From NCBI GenBank assembly GCA_016928025.1, contig JAFGLN010000103.1, positions 1-38,871 of the forward strand: 38,871 nucleotides of DNA, given 5' to 3'. Origin of the DNA: Deltaproteobacteria bacterium. GTDB taxonomy: Bacteria; Desulfobacterota; Syntrophia; Syntrophales; JAFGHS01. The first letter of the stretch is position 1; every line of letters starts with the position of its first letter. A model generated the notes under the pieces. It had not been told where the DNA came from, searched no databases, and saw only the letters and a program-made list of their open reading frames with translations. This document shows positions 26,118-34,484 of the stretch, in pieces. The translations under genes were made by a program, and so were the position numbers.

Positions 26118-26807
26118 ATGTTTACTTTAGCGATTGATACGTCAACAACAACGGCCGGTTGTGTTCTCCTGGAGGAGGAAGATATCCGCGCTGAAATAAT
26201 TATCAATCTGGGTTTGAACCATTCCGCCACGCTTCTGCCTTCCATTAATCATCTTATCGGTCTGGCCGGCATGAAAATGATGGACATTGATCTTTATGCA
26301 TGCACCGTGGGGCCGGGTTCCTTTACGGGATTGCGTATCGGAGCAAGTACGGTCAAAGGTTTTGCCATGGCGACCGGCAAGCCTGCCGTGGGCGTATCCG
26401 CTCTGGATGCCCTGGCCTTTAACATCACAAATTCATCGATGCTGATCTGTCCCATGCTGGATGCCAAAAAAAAGCAGGTTTACACCGCCCTTTATCGGGC
26501 AAATCATCAGAACCATATCGAGAGGGTTTCAGCGGAAAAAGCGATTGAAGTCGAAAAAATGCTGTCGGAGATTCATGAGGATTGCATTTTTTTTGGTGAT
26601 GGGGCTTCTGTTTACCGGGATGCCATCAAAGAAGCCCTGCCGGACCATGCTTATTTCACCTTGCCTGTCCATCAACACATCAGAGCGGCTTGCGTCGGTC
26701 TTTTGGGGATTCGGCAATTTAAGACGGGCAACGTGCTGGACCTTTTCAATTTTACCCCACGATACCTCCGCGCTTCGGAAGCTGAGGTGAAGATACAGAA
26801 AGAGTAA
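26118..26807 (+). CDS. tsaB: tRNA threonylcarbamoyladenosine biosynthesis protein TsaB
   Basis: TsaB (YeaZ) is the partner that forms the core of the complex with TsaD for t6A37 modification of tRNAs reading ANN codons. The 229 residues have an ASKHA-like fold with LAIDTSTTTAG at the N-terminus, GLNHSATLLP, and the family signature GPGSFTGLRIGASTVKG. It lacks the metal-binding histidines of TsaD, as expected. It follows rseP with two bases between. tsaD and tsaE are not in this window. Confidence 0.93.
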   Translation: MFTLAIDTSTTTAGCVLLEEEDIRAEIIINLGLNHSATLLPSINHLIGLAGMKMMDIDLYACTVGPGSFTGLRIGASTVKGFAMATGKPAVGVSALDALAFNITNSSMLICPMLDAKKKQVYTALYRANHQNHIERVSAEKAIEVEKMLSEIHEDCIFFGDGASVYRDAIKEALPDHAYFTLPVHQHIRAACVGLLGIRQFKTGNVLDLFNFTPRYLRASEAEVKIQKE

Positions 26808-26834
26808 GGTCCCAAAGCAGGCAGGTGACGAGTA

Positions 26835-26861
26835 TTGACATATATTCCCAATTAATATAAG
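26835..26861 (+). promoter_or_regulatory. Possible promoter before the YdcH-like gene
   Basis: TTGACA (26835-26840) and TATAAG (26856-26861). Both boxes are good, but the 15-bp spacer is short. Confidence 0.35.
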
Positions 26862-26886
26862 GAAATAGCAGGGAGGAATGAGTACT

Positions 26887-27111
26887 ATGGAAGACGCCGA
26901 AGAAAGCTTGATTCGAAAGTTTATTCATCAGGACGATGAACTGAAACAATATGTTGAGGACCACAGAAAAATCGAAGAAGACCTCGAAAATTTCAATAAA
27001 CGTATTTATTTGACCGCAGAAGAAGAAATTCAAAAGAAAAATCTGCAAAAAAAGAAGCTGATCGGAAAAGAGAAGATTTATAAAATTCTGGAAAAATATC
27101 GCAAGATATGA
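26887..27111 (+). CDS. YdcH family (DUF465) small protein
   Basis: A 74-residue acidic and basic helical protein with the DUF465 pattern: EESLIRKFIHQDDELKQYVEDHRKIEE, shown here in two parts as residues about 4-30, a central NKRIYLTAEEE, and a Lys-rich helix KKKLIGKEKIYKIL. The family's function is unknown. ATG 26887 is chosen because GGGAGG at 26871-26876 is at proper distance; the in-frame ATG 26878 sits only one base from it. It lies between tsaB and psd, possibly with its own promoter. Confidence 0.75.
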   Translation: MEDAEESLIRKFIHQDDELKQYVEDHRKIEEDLENFNKRIYLTAEEEIQKKNLQKKKLIGKEKIYKILEKYRKI

Positions 27112-27189
27112 GACAGTGTCCCGCATTAATTCTGGAATGTTGGGAAGTTGTACGTTTAATCCTGACTACTAAAACAATTGATCGAACCT

Positions 27190-27834
27190 ATGGACCACAA
27201 CAGTTTTATTGCACGTGAAGGCTGGCCTTTCATTATTTTGTTCGGCGGACTGACCGTTATATCTGCCCTGTTTGGCATCGGTTGGCTGACAGGGCTATTA
27301 TTCATTACAGCGATATTTTGTACTTGGTTCTTCCGTAATCCGGAAAGATCTATACCGATTGATATGAATGCGGTTTTGTCCCCGGCTGACGGCAAAGTCA
27401 TTAAAATTGAAGAAGATTTTGTATCCGATGAGATGGCTGAAGGATCTTTTAAAAAGGTCAGCATTTTCATGAATATTTTTAATGTCCACGTGAACAGGAT
27501 TCCCTGTTCGGGTAAAATTGCCGCCATTGGCTATAAAAAAGGGAAATTTTTATCGGCCAATTTAGATAAAGCATCTGAATTGAATGAGAAAAACTCCGTA
27601 CTCATCAAGATGGATGACGGCAGGGAGTTGTTGGTCGTTCAGATAGCGGGATTAATTGCGAGGCGGATTGTTTGCTGGCTGACGGAAGGCATGCTTGTCA
27701 AGAAGGGCGAACGTTTCGGCCTCATCCGGTTCGGTTCCCGACTCGAGGTTTTTTTCCCCCGTGATTCCCGTATTTCCGTCGCTGTCGGAGATAAGGTTAA
27801 GGCCGGGGAATCCATTATAGGATACCTGGAATGA
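27190..27834 (+). CDS. psd: Phosphatidylserine decarboxylase (short form proenzyme)
   Basis: Psd turns phosphatidylserine into phosphatidylethanolamine. It is made as a proenzyme and cuts itself at Gly-Ser to form a pyruvoyl group; RFGSR puts the serine at 183 in the 214-residue product. It has an N-terminal membrane helix pair (about 10-45), FRNPER, LSPADGKV and the FMNIFNVHVNR block. The length fits the short archaetidylserine/phosphatidylserine type. ATG 27190 is preferred; TTG 27178 would add four residues and cannot be excluded. The pssA start overlaps its stop (ATGA), coupling two successive steps. Confidence 0.94.
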   Translation: MDHNSFIAREGWPFIILFGGLTVISALFGIGWLTGLLFITAIFCTWFFRNPERSIPIDMNAVLSPADGKVIKIEEDFVSDEMAEGSFKKVSIFMNIFNVHVNRIPCSGKIAAIGYKKGKFLSANLDKASELNEKNSVLIKMDDGRELLVVQIAGLIARRIVCWLTEGMLVKKGERFGLIRFGSRLEVFFPRDSRISVAVGDKVKAGESIIGYLE

Positions 27835-28610
27835 CAAAACCTTCACGATTCAGAAAAGCGGATATGAAAAAGGGCGTTTACCTCCTGCCCAATCTTTTTA
27901 CGACGGCCAGTCTTTTTTGCGGTTTTTATTCCATCATCGCCTCGGTTAAGGGAAATTTTTTCATCGCCGCTATCGCCATCATTATCGCTATCGCTTTAGA
28001 CGGCCTGGATGGCAGAATCGCCAGAATAACGAATACGATAAGTAAATTCGGTGCGGAATATGATTCATTGTCCGATCTGGTGTCTTTCGGCGTTGCACCG
28101 ACTGTTTTGATGTATATGTGGTCATTGTTCCAACACGGGAAATGGGGTTGGTTGACAGCCTTTTTATTTGTTGTTTGCGGTGCCATGCGTCTGGCGAGGT
28201 TCAATGTCCAAAGCGATTTGATTGACAGCAGGGTTTTTAACGGCTTGCCCATACCGGCTGCTGCCGCGGCTGTGGCGACGGCTGTTTTGTTATATCATTA
28301 TCTGGGGGGCGAAGGAACGTTTTCCAATCCGGTCGTCATCTTCAGTGTCATCGGCCTGTCGCTGCTGATGGTCAGCTCGGTTAAATATTACAGTTTTAAG
28401 GACCTGAATTTCTTTGCCCGGCAGCCGTTCATGTCGTTTTTTTTGATCGTCCTGATATTCATTATCGTGGTTGCGGAACCCCAAATCATGATGTTTACAT
28501 TTGCCTTCGGTTATGGACTATCAGGGCCTGTATGGCAATTGGCAAGAGCAGGGAAGAAATATTATGAAGATACCAGGCAGAGGCGCACAATTAATGTAAA
28601 AAAGATCTAG
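27831..28610 (+). CDS. pssA: CDP-diacylglycerol--serine O-phosphatidyltransferase
   Basis: A membrane enzyme that makes phosphatidylserine from CDP-diacylglycerol and serine, the substrate for Psd upstream. The 259 residues have multiple membrane helices and the full CDP-alcohol phosphatidyltransferase motif D-G-x2-D-G-x2-A-R-x8-G-x3-D-x3-D (DGLDGRIARI then GAEYDSLSD). LLPNLFTTASLFCGFYS is typical of the PssA type-II branch. ATG 27831 overlaps the psd stop. cdsA at 23031 supplies its substrate. Confidence 0.95.
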   Translation: MTKPSRFRKADMKKGVYLLPNLFTTASLFCGFYSIIASVKGNFFIAAIAIIIAIALDGLDGRIARITNTISKFGAEYDSLSDLVSFGVAPTVLMYMWSLFQHGKWGWLTAFLFVVCGAMRLARFNVQSDLIDSRVFNGLPIPAAAAAVATAVLLYHYLGGEGTFSNPVVIFSVIGLSLLMVSSVKYYSFKDLNFFARQPFMSFFLIVLIFIIVVAEPQIMMFTFAFGYGLSGPVWQLARAGKKYYEDTRQRRTINVKKI

Positions 28611-28669
28611 AAAAGGTTGTGATTGAGGATGGTATTTCGGTTTGGACAACCATCTTTTCGAGACGATAT

Positions 28670-29215
28670 ATGAGAATTATCGGGGGCGAGGCCAAAGGCA
28701 GACGTTTGGGATTACCGAAGGATTGTCGGATCAGGCCTACTTCCGACAGGATCAAAGAAGCGCTTTTCAATTTGCTCTATCCGGTTTCGGGAAAGTCCTT
28801 TCTTGATCTATATGCAGGAAGCGGTAGCGTGGGGCTGGAGGCCCTGAGCCAGGACGCCGCCAAAGTGGTTTTTGTTGAAAAAAACCCTGTTCTGATTCAT
28901 CTCATCAAAAAATATCTTCGTGAATGCGGTTTTAAAGACCGGTACGCTGTCCTTGCGGTTGATGTTCGACAAGGAATCAAATTACTGGAAAGCAGACCGG
29001 AAAGATTCGATATTGTGTTTGCCGATCCGCCCTATGAAAAAGATCTGATTGACAGAACAATAGAATGGATCGGCACAAGCCGTCTGGTCGCGGAGGATGG
29101 TGTTGCTGTGATACAGCATTCGACGAGGGAAGGAATTCATGATTCGGGTGTCTTTGAATTATTTGATCAAAGAAGATATGGAGATACAATTCTCTCTTTT
29201 TTGAAATTAAGATAA
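28670..29215 (+). CDS. rsmD: 16S rRNA (guanine(966)-N2)-methyltransferase RsmD
   Basis: RsmD methylates G966 of 16S rRNA. The start is set at ATG 28670 because the family begins MRIIGGEAKGRRL; the open frame continues upstream to a GTG at 28619, but those 17 residues do not look conserved. In the 181-residue product the SAM-binding motif is LDLYAGSGSVGLEAL and the catalytic motif is FADPPYE. coaD follows after 17 bp, the usual rsmD-coaD pair. Confidence 0.93.
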   Translation: MRIIGGEAKGRRLGLPKDCRIRPTSDRIKEALFNLLYPVSGKSFLDLYAGSGSVGLEALSQDAAKVVFVEKNPVLIHLIKKYLRECGFKDRYAVLAVDVRQGIKLLESRPERFDIVFADPPYEKDLIDRTIEWIGTSRLVAEDGVAVIQHSTREGIHDSGVFELFDQRRYGDTILSFLKLR

Positions 29216-29232
29216 GGGGAAATGGGAGGAAT

Positions 29233-29724
29233 ATGAAAAAAGTAGCTGTATATCCGGGTTCTTTTGATCCCATTACGAACGGGCATATGGATATTATCCA
29301 GAGAGCGCTGAAAATGTTCGACAAATTGATTATCTTGGTGGCCTATAATCCAGAGAAGAAGTCTCTTTTCACCGTTGAAGAGCGAATGAACTTGATCAGA
29401 GAAGTTCTTAATCACAACAAAAAGGTTCGGGTTGATTGTTCTTCAGGTCTTCTGGTCGATTATGTAAAAAAAGAAAAGGCCAACGTCGTTGTTCGAGGTC
29501 TGAGGGCTCTGTCTGATTTTGAATATGAATTCCAAATGGCATTGATGAACCGACGATTAAACAAGGAAATGGAAACGGTTTTTCTCATGACCGGTTACCG
29601 ATGGTTCTATACCAGTTCCAAGCTCATCAAGGAAGTTGCCGCCCTGGGCGGTAATGTTAAGGGATTGGTGCCTGATTTGGCCTATCAGCAATTGCAGGAA
29701 AAATACGGATTGAACAAAAAATAA
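29233..29724 (+). CDS. coaD: Phosphopantetheine adenylyltransferase
   Basis: The fourth step of CoA synthesis: transfers AMP from ATP to 4'-phosphopantetheine. The 163 residues include YPGSFDPITNGH (7-18) with the T-x-G-H nucleotidyltransferase motif, the VVRGLR block, and the C-terminal YRWFYTSSKLIKE. It is preceded by rsmD, and GGGAGG sits just before ATG 29233. A 269-bp spacer with no recognised gene follows. Confidence 0.97.
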   Translation: MKKVAVYPGSFDPITNGHMDIIQRALKMFDKLIILVAYNPEKKSLFTVEERMNLIREVLNHNKKVRVDCSSGLLVDYVKKEKANVVVRGLRALSDFEYEFQMALMNRRLNKEMETVFLMTGYRWFYTSSKLIKEVAALGGNVKGLVPDLAYQQLQEKYGLNKK

Positions 29725-29993
29725 ATTCATGTCGAAATCAGCATCAAAGAAGTCAGATGAAGATGAATCATTGAGCGGTATGCTGACATTGATGCGTTTG
29801 TGTATTTCTTAATCGGCCTACATTGCATAATTCCACAAAGGTACAAGTGCATTGGTTTATGGGGTGACCATCTTTTGGGGGATCACTGATTGCCCAGTAT
29901 TCGGGACGACAAGCCGGTCAGTCGGGCAGATCAAGTCAATTGCAAGAGGATTCATATCTTTGGGGCCGAAAAAAATATATCAGATAAGGATGG

Positions 29994-31406
29994 ATGGATA
30001 TGGGAGGTCTTTTTGGTGTAGCAACAAAAGTAAATTGTTCCAAGACGCTATTTTACGGGACGGATTATCACTCGCATTTGGGAACGGAAAGCGCCGGGAT
30101 GGCCGTTTTCAGTCATAAAGGATTTTATAATACCATTCACAGCATCAGCCAGGCACAATTTAAGTCCCGATTTGTCGATGATTACAAAGAAATGACCGGC
30201 AATATGGGGATCGGCGCCATCGACGATGATAGCCTGCAGCCGCTTATTATCCGCTCCAAGTTCGGGACTTTCGCCATTGCCGCCACAGGTCTGATCAACA
30301 ATAAAAACATTCTTGCCAAGAAGTTATTGCAGGAAGGATTTTCTTTTAATGAAATGACAGGAGGCGGCATCAATACCGTCGAATTGGTGGCCCGGTTGAT
30401 CAATAAAGGGGAGTCAATAGTTGATGGGATTGAGATTGCCCAGGACTTGATTGAAGGTTCCATTTGCATCCTGATCATGACGCCGGAGGGTGTCTATGCC
30501 GCCCGGGATAAGTATGGACGTTTTCCCCTTTCCATCGGCGTCAATGACGGACCGGATTCCGGAGGACTCGTTGTTGCGACGGAATTAAGTTCGTTTCCCA
30601 ATATCGGATATGACCTGCTGAAGTCTCTGGGACCGGGAGAAATAGTCATGCTCTCGCCTTCAGGGCTCAAGAACCAGAAGCCCGAAAACAAAGTAAAACA
30701 TGTATGCGCTTTTCTATGGATTTACACAGGCTATCCCGCCTCCGCCTACGAAGGTATCTGTGTCGAAAGTGCCCGGGAAAGATGCGGCAAGGCCATTGCC
30801 AGAAATGATCAGGTTGAAGCCGACTTTGTAGCGGGTGTTCCTGATTCCGGCGTCGGTCATGCCATCGGATACGCCATCCAGGCCGGCATTCCGTATCGTA
30901 GGCCCCTTGTCAAATACACACCTGGCTACGGCAGGAGCTATACGCCTCCTTCACAGGATATCAGGGATCTGGTGGCCACGATGAAGCTGAGCGCCGTCAA
31001 GGACATCATCCAGGGCAGCCGTATGGTCATCTGTGACGATTCCATTGTCCGGGGGACGCAGTTGAAAAATTTTACCATCAAAAAACTCTGGGATAACGGC
31101 GCCAAGGAAATTCACATCCGGCCGGCCTGTCCGCCTCTGATGTTTCCGTGCAGATACGGCGCTTCAACACGATCCATTACGGAACTTGCGTGCCGCCGGG
31201 CGATCCGGGCCATCGAAGGCGAAGATATTGAGGATGTCAGCGCTTATCTGAATCCGGATTCCGAAGCATACAGAAAAATGATCGATTGGATCCGTCAGGA
31301 TTTGAACGTGACCTCTCTCAAGTATTTGAATATTGATGATATGATCGAGGCGATTGGTTTACCGGAAGATCAGTTGTGTTTATATTGCTGGCGGGGCTGC
31401 GATTAA
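29994..31406 (+). CDS. PurF-like amidophosphoribosyltransferase paralogue lacking the N-terminal nucleophile cysteine
   Basis: A 470-residue protein with the two-domain layout of amidophosphoribosyltransferase: an N-terminal Ntn-type glutaminase domain and a C-terminal phosphoribosyltransferase domain. The PRPP loop VICDDSIVRGTQ, GVPDSGVGHA and the phosphoribosyl-amine site region (PGYGRSY) are present. The N-terminus is MDMGGLFGV where true PurF reads MCGIFG; the nucleophile Cys is replaced by Gly, so hydrolysis of glutamine at that site is not expected. Similar proteins beginning MGGxFGV are known to me from clostridia and deltaproteobacteria, with no assigned function. It may use free ammonia, or do another reaction. 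The start ATG 29994 or a nearby ATG (30000) is uncertain by two residues. No pur genes are adjacent. Confidence 0.75.
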   Translation: MDMGGLFGVATKVNCSKTLFYGTDYHSHLGTESAGMAVFSHKGFYNTIHSISQAQFKSRFVDDYKEMTGNMGIGAIDDDSLQPLIIRSKFGTFAIAATGLINNKNILAKKLLQEGFSFNEMTGGGINTVELVARLINKGESIVDGIEIAQDLIEGSICILIMTPEGVYAARDKYGRFPLSIGVNDGPDSGGLVVATELSSFPNIGYDLLKSLGPGEIVMLSPSGLKNQKPENKVKHVCAFLWIYTGYPASAYEGICVESARERCGKAIARNDQVEADFVAGVPDSGVGHAIGYAIQAGIPYRRPLVKYTPGYGRSYTPPSQDIRDLVATMKLSAVKDIIQGSRMVICDDSIVRGTQLKNFTIKKLWDNGAKEIHIRPACPPLMFPCRYGASTRSITELACRRAIRAIEGEDIEDVSAYLNPDSEAYRKMIDWIRQDLNVTSLKYLNIDDMIEAIGLPEDQLCLYCWRGCD

Positions 31407-31417
31407 GTGTGAGGAGA

Positions 31418-31445
31418 AAGGTTCAAGGTGAAAGGTTCAAGGAAT
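31418..31445 (+). repeat. Heptad repeat (AAGGTTC-like units) after the PurF-like gene
   Basis: Four units in exact 7-nt register: AAGGTTC, AAGGTGA, then AAGGTTC, AAGGAAT. It begins 11 bases after the stop codon. Confidence 0.7.
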
Positions 31446-31571
31446 ATGGATCGAAAGAAAACAAAAAAAGTTGGATGGTCAATAACCCTTGAATGTGCCG
31501 TTCGTTTATTGTCACAATTTGAAAAACCTGTTCCCGAATTCGTGGTTTTCCTGAGAACGTATTCAGAATAG
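31446..31571 (+). CDS. Possible 41-residue ORF upstream of ispG with the same N-terminal peptide
   Basis: ATG 31446 to TAG 31571. The first seven residues, MDRKKTK, are identical to those of IspG, whose ATG lies 22 bases after this stop. Four of the six codons after the ATG differ only synonymously (GAT/GAC, CGA/AGA, AAG/AAA, ACA/ACG). The remainder, including VGWSITLECAVRLL, has no match I know. An AAGGA lies too close to the start to be a good ribosome site, so translation is doubtful; it may be a leader peptide or a decayed partial duplication. Confidence 0.25.
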   Translation: MDRKKTKKVGWSITLECAVRLLSQFEKPVPEFVVFLRTYSE

Positions 31572-31592
31572 GGGGGTAGGTAAAGGGCGCTG

Positions 31593-32675
31593 ATGGACAG
31601 AAAAAAAACGAAAGCGGTTTTTTTCGGTCCGCTCCAGGTGGGCGGCGGCGCCCCCGTTTGTGTGCAATCCATGACCTGTACCGATACCAGAAATGTCAAA
31701 AAGACGGTGGCCCAGATCAGAAGGCTTGAAGCTGCCGGTTGTGAATTGATCAGGGTCGCCGTTCCCGATCAGGAAGCCGCCCAGGCCATCGAAGCAATTA
31801 AAAAAAAGATCAAGATCCCTTTAGTTGCCGATATTCACTTCAATTACCGTCTGGCCTTGGCGGCCATGGAAAGCGGCGCAGAGGGCATTCGGATCAATCC
31901 CGGCAATATGGCGCGGGAAAAAATCCGGGCCGTCGTCAAGGCGGCTAAGGAAAGGGGCGTCGTCATGCGTATCGGCATTAATTCGGGTTCCGTTGAGAAG
32001 GATATCCTGGCAAAACATGGGGGTCCGACGGCGGATGCCTTGGTCGAGAGCACCCTGCGAAATATCGCCCTTGTCTCGGATTTGGGATTTGATGCGATCA
32101 AACTGTCTTTGAAATCATCCGATGTTGCCACCACGATCGAGGCCTATCACGCCATTGCCGCCAAAACGGACTATCCTCTGCATTTAGGCGTAACGGAAGC
32201 GGGAACGTTGGTCAACGCCGCCATCAAATCGTCGATTGGTATCGGGACGCTCCTGTATGAAGGGATCGGCGATACGATTCGTGTTTCCGTTACCGGGGAT
32301 CCCGTCAGCGAGGTTGGTTTGGCCTTTGGTATCCTCCGGGCCCTGGATATAAGAAGAATCGGTCCGGATATTATTTCCTGCCCGACCTGCGGCCGCTGTG
32401 AGATCGATCTTATCAAGTTGGCCGCAGACGTTGAAAAGAGGCTGACGGGCGTTAAAAGTTATATCAAAATCGCCCTCATGGGATGCGTTGTGAACGGCCC
32501 GGGAGAAGCTGCGGAGGCGGATATCGGGATCGCCGGGGGTAAGGGTTTCGGCCTGCTCTTTAAAAAAGGACAGGTGGTCGGAAAAGTAAAAGAAAGCGAG
32601 TTCGTCAATGTCCTGATTGATGAAATTGAATCGATGATACCGGAGAGGATAAAAAAAGTTAACAAGGGGGTTTAA
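31593..32675 (+). CDS. ispG: 4-hydroxy-3-methylbut-2-en-1-yl diphosphate synthase (IspG/GcpE)
   Basis: A 4Fe-4S enzyme making HMBPP from MEcPP in the MEP pathway; dxr (23846) is in the same route. The 360 residues have an N-terminal TIM barrel ([30 protein letters not shown]) and a C-terminal iron-sulfur domain with Cys263 and Cys266 (SCPTCGR), Cys298 and Glu305 (GCVVNGPGE), the three-Cys-one-Glu ligand set. The start ATG 31593 follows AAAGGG. The stop overlaps the proS start (TAATG). Confidence 0.97.
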   Translation: MDRKKTKAVFFGPLQVGGGAPVCVQSMTCTDTRNVKKTVAQIRRLEAAGCELIRVAVPDQEAAQAIEAIKKKIKIPLVADIHFNYRLALAAMESGAEGIRINPGNMAREKIRAVVKAAKERGVVMRIGINSGSVEKDILAKHGGPTADALVESTLRNIALVSDLGFDAIKLSLKSSDVATTIEAYHAIAAKTDYPLHLGVTEAGTLVNAAIKSSIGIGTLLYEGIGDTIRVSVTGDPVSEVGLAFGILRALDIRRIGPDIISCPTCGRCEIDLIKLAADVEKRLTGVKSYIKIALMGCVVNGPGEAAEADIGIAGGKGFGLLFKKGQVVGKVKESEFVNVLIDEIESMIPERIKKVNKGV

Positions 32676-34390
32676 TGCGCTATTCAGATATGTTCCTGCC
32701 GACCACGAGAGAAGTTCCTTCCGATGCGGAGGTTGTCAGCCATCAATTGATGATCAGGGCGGGCATGATTAGAAAATTAACCAGCGGGATCTATGCTTAT
32801 TTGCCGTTGGGCTACCGGGTGATCAAAAAAGTGGAAAACATTGTCCGGGAAGAGATGAATCGGGCGGGAGCCCAGGAGGTTTTTCTGCCCATGGTCCATC
32901 CCGCCGAGCTATGGCAGGAATCGGGCCGCTGGGATCACTATGGAAAGGAATTGCTGCGTTTCCGGGACCGCCATGACCGTGAGTATTGTCTGGGGCCGAC
33001 CCATGAAGAGGTCATCACTGACCTGATCCGCTATGAACTCAAAACCTATCGCCAACTGCCCAAAAATCTCTACCAGATCCAGACCAAATTCCGTGATGAA
33101 ATCAGGCCGAGGTTCGGCGTGATGCGGTGCCGTGAATTCGGCATGAAAGACGCCTACAGCTTTGACGCGGATGAAGCAGGCGCCGAGGTCAGCTATGGTA
33201 AGATGTTCGATGCCTACCAGAGGATCTTTGCCCGTTGCGGATTGAAATTCAGGGCGGTGGAAGCGGATTCGGGAAGCATCGGCGGCAGTTTCTCCCATGA
33301 ATTCATGGTTATGGCCGACTCCGGTGAGGACGGCATTGTTTTTTGCAGCGCCTGCGACTATGCGGCGAATTTGGAAAAAGCGGAAGTTCCCGTGCCGGAA
33401 AAAGAAGAGATCAGGACAGAGGATTTTTTGCCCCTCTGTGAAGTGCATACCCCCGATGTCAAAACCATTGAGGAAGTCTGTGCCTTTCTCTGCGTCAAAC
33501 CGCCGGATGTCGTCAAAACCCTCATTTTTAATGCCGACGGCAAACCGATTGCGGTTCTCGTGGGCGGCGCCGACGACGTCAATGAAATCAAGGTTAAGAA
33601 TTACCTGAATTGTGATGAGCTGGAACTGGCGGACGATGACATGATTTATGCGGTCACCGGAGCTCCCCGGGGCTTTGCTGGCGCGGTGGGGATCAAGGCC
33701 AGGGTCATCGCCGATTATTCCCTTCAAAATATGACGAATGTCGTTATGGGGGCCAACCGGGAAGATTATCATGTCAAAAACGTCAATATCGGTCGCGATT
33801 TTAAAGTCGATGCTTTTGCCGATTTAAGGATGGTCAGGGACGGTGATGGATGCCCCCGGTGCCGGAAAAGTCTGAAATTTGCCCGGGGCATCGAAGTCGG
33901 TCATGTTTTCAAACTGGGTACGAAATACAGCAAAGCCATGAAAGCGGTTTACCTCGATCAAAACGGCCGTGAACAGACCATGATCATGGGGTGCTACGGT
34001 ATCGGCATCGGCAGAACCGTTGCTGCCGCCATTGAGCAGAATAATGATCAGGACGGCATCATCTGGCCCGTGCCGATTGCGCCTTTTGAGGTCATCATTA
34101 CACCGGTCAATATGAATGAGGCGGCCCTTGCGGAGACGGCGGAAAAAATGTATAAATTACTTATGGACCGGCAGGTTGACGTTTTGTTGGATGACCGGGA
34201 CGAAAGAGCGGGTGTGAAATTCAAAGACGCCGATCTCATTGGTATCCCCCTGAGAGTAACTATCGGACCGAAAAAACTTGCCGAAGGAAAGGTCGAATTG
34301 ACCATCCGGAATACGAAAGAAGTCAAAGTCGCATCAGTGGATGATATTGTGAACGATATTGTCACTTATGTCGAACAGGAAAAAAGGTAA
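32675..34390 (+). CDS. proS: Proline--tRNA ligase (bacterial type with editing domain)
   Basis: This attaches proline to tRNA-Pro; a tRNA-Pro(UGG) gene lies at 38789. The 571 residues follow the class II layout: motif 1 ([12 protein letters not shown]), motif 2 ([20 protein letters not shown]), the INS/YbaK-like editing insert (about 225-385), motif 3 ([17 protein letters not shown]) and the C-terminal anticodon-binding domain (PVNMNEAA to the end). ATG 32675 overlaps the ispG stop. The stop is followed at once by a heptad repeat. Confidence 0.97.
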   Translation: MRYSDMFLPTTREVPSDAEVVSHQLMIRAGMIRKLTSGIYAYLPLGYRVIKKVENIVREEMNRAGAQEVFLPMVHPAELWQESGRWDHYGKELLRFRDRHDREYCLGPTHEEVITDLIRYELKTYRQLPKNLYQIQTKFRDEIRPRFGVMRCREFGMKDAYSFDADEAGAEVSYGKMFDAYQRIFARCGLKFRAVEADSGSIGGSFSHEFMVMADSGEDGIVFCSACDYAANLEKAEVPVPEKEEIRTEDFLPLCEVHTPDVKTIEEVCAFLCVKPPDVVKTLIFNADGKPIAVLVGGADDVNEIKVKNYLNCDELELADDDMIYAVTGAPRGFAGAVGIKARVIADYSLQNMTNVVMGANREDYHVKNVNIGRDFKVDAFADLRMVRDGDGCPRCRKSLKFARGIEVGHVFKLGTKYSKAMKAVYLDQNGREQTMIMGCYGIGIGRTVAAAIEQNNDQDGIIWPVPIAPFEVIITPVNMNEAALAETAEKMYKLLMDRQVDVLLDDRDERAGVKFKDADLIGIPLRVTIGPKKLAEGKVELTIRNTKEVKVASVDDIVNDIVTYVEQEKR

Positions 34391-34410
34391 AGGTCCAAGG
34401 AACAGGGTGC
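34390..34410 (+). repeat. Heptad repeat, forward block, after proS
   Basis: Three units in register: AAGGTCC, AAGGAAC, then AGGGTGC. The bases at 34389-34400 form an 11/12 inverted repeat with 34446-34457 in the facing block. Confidence 0.55.
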
Positions 34411-34441
34411 CGGATAAAACTGAATCTGTAGTGTGAAAACC

Positions 34442-34476
34442 AAAACCTTGAACCTTTAACCTCATCCCTGAAACCT
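34442..34476 (-). repeat. Heptad repeat, reverse block, before rel
   Basis: On the minus strand there are five units in register: AGGTTTC, AGGGATG, then AGGTTAA, AGGTTCA, then AGGTTTT. It ends eight bases before the rel start codon and faces the forward block at 34390. Confidence 0.7.
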
Positions 34477-34484
34477 GGCATTTT

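Noticed and set aside
29729..29812. 27-codon ORF after coaD
   Set aside because: It has no ribosome site, is very short and has low-complexity Lys/Ser/Glu content. The spacer 29725-29993 is otherwise featureless to me; no good promoter for the PurF-like gene was found.
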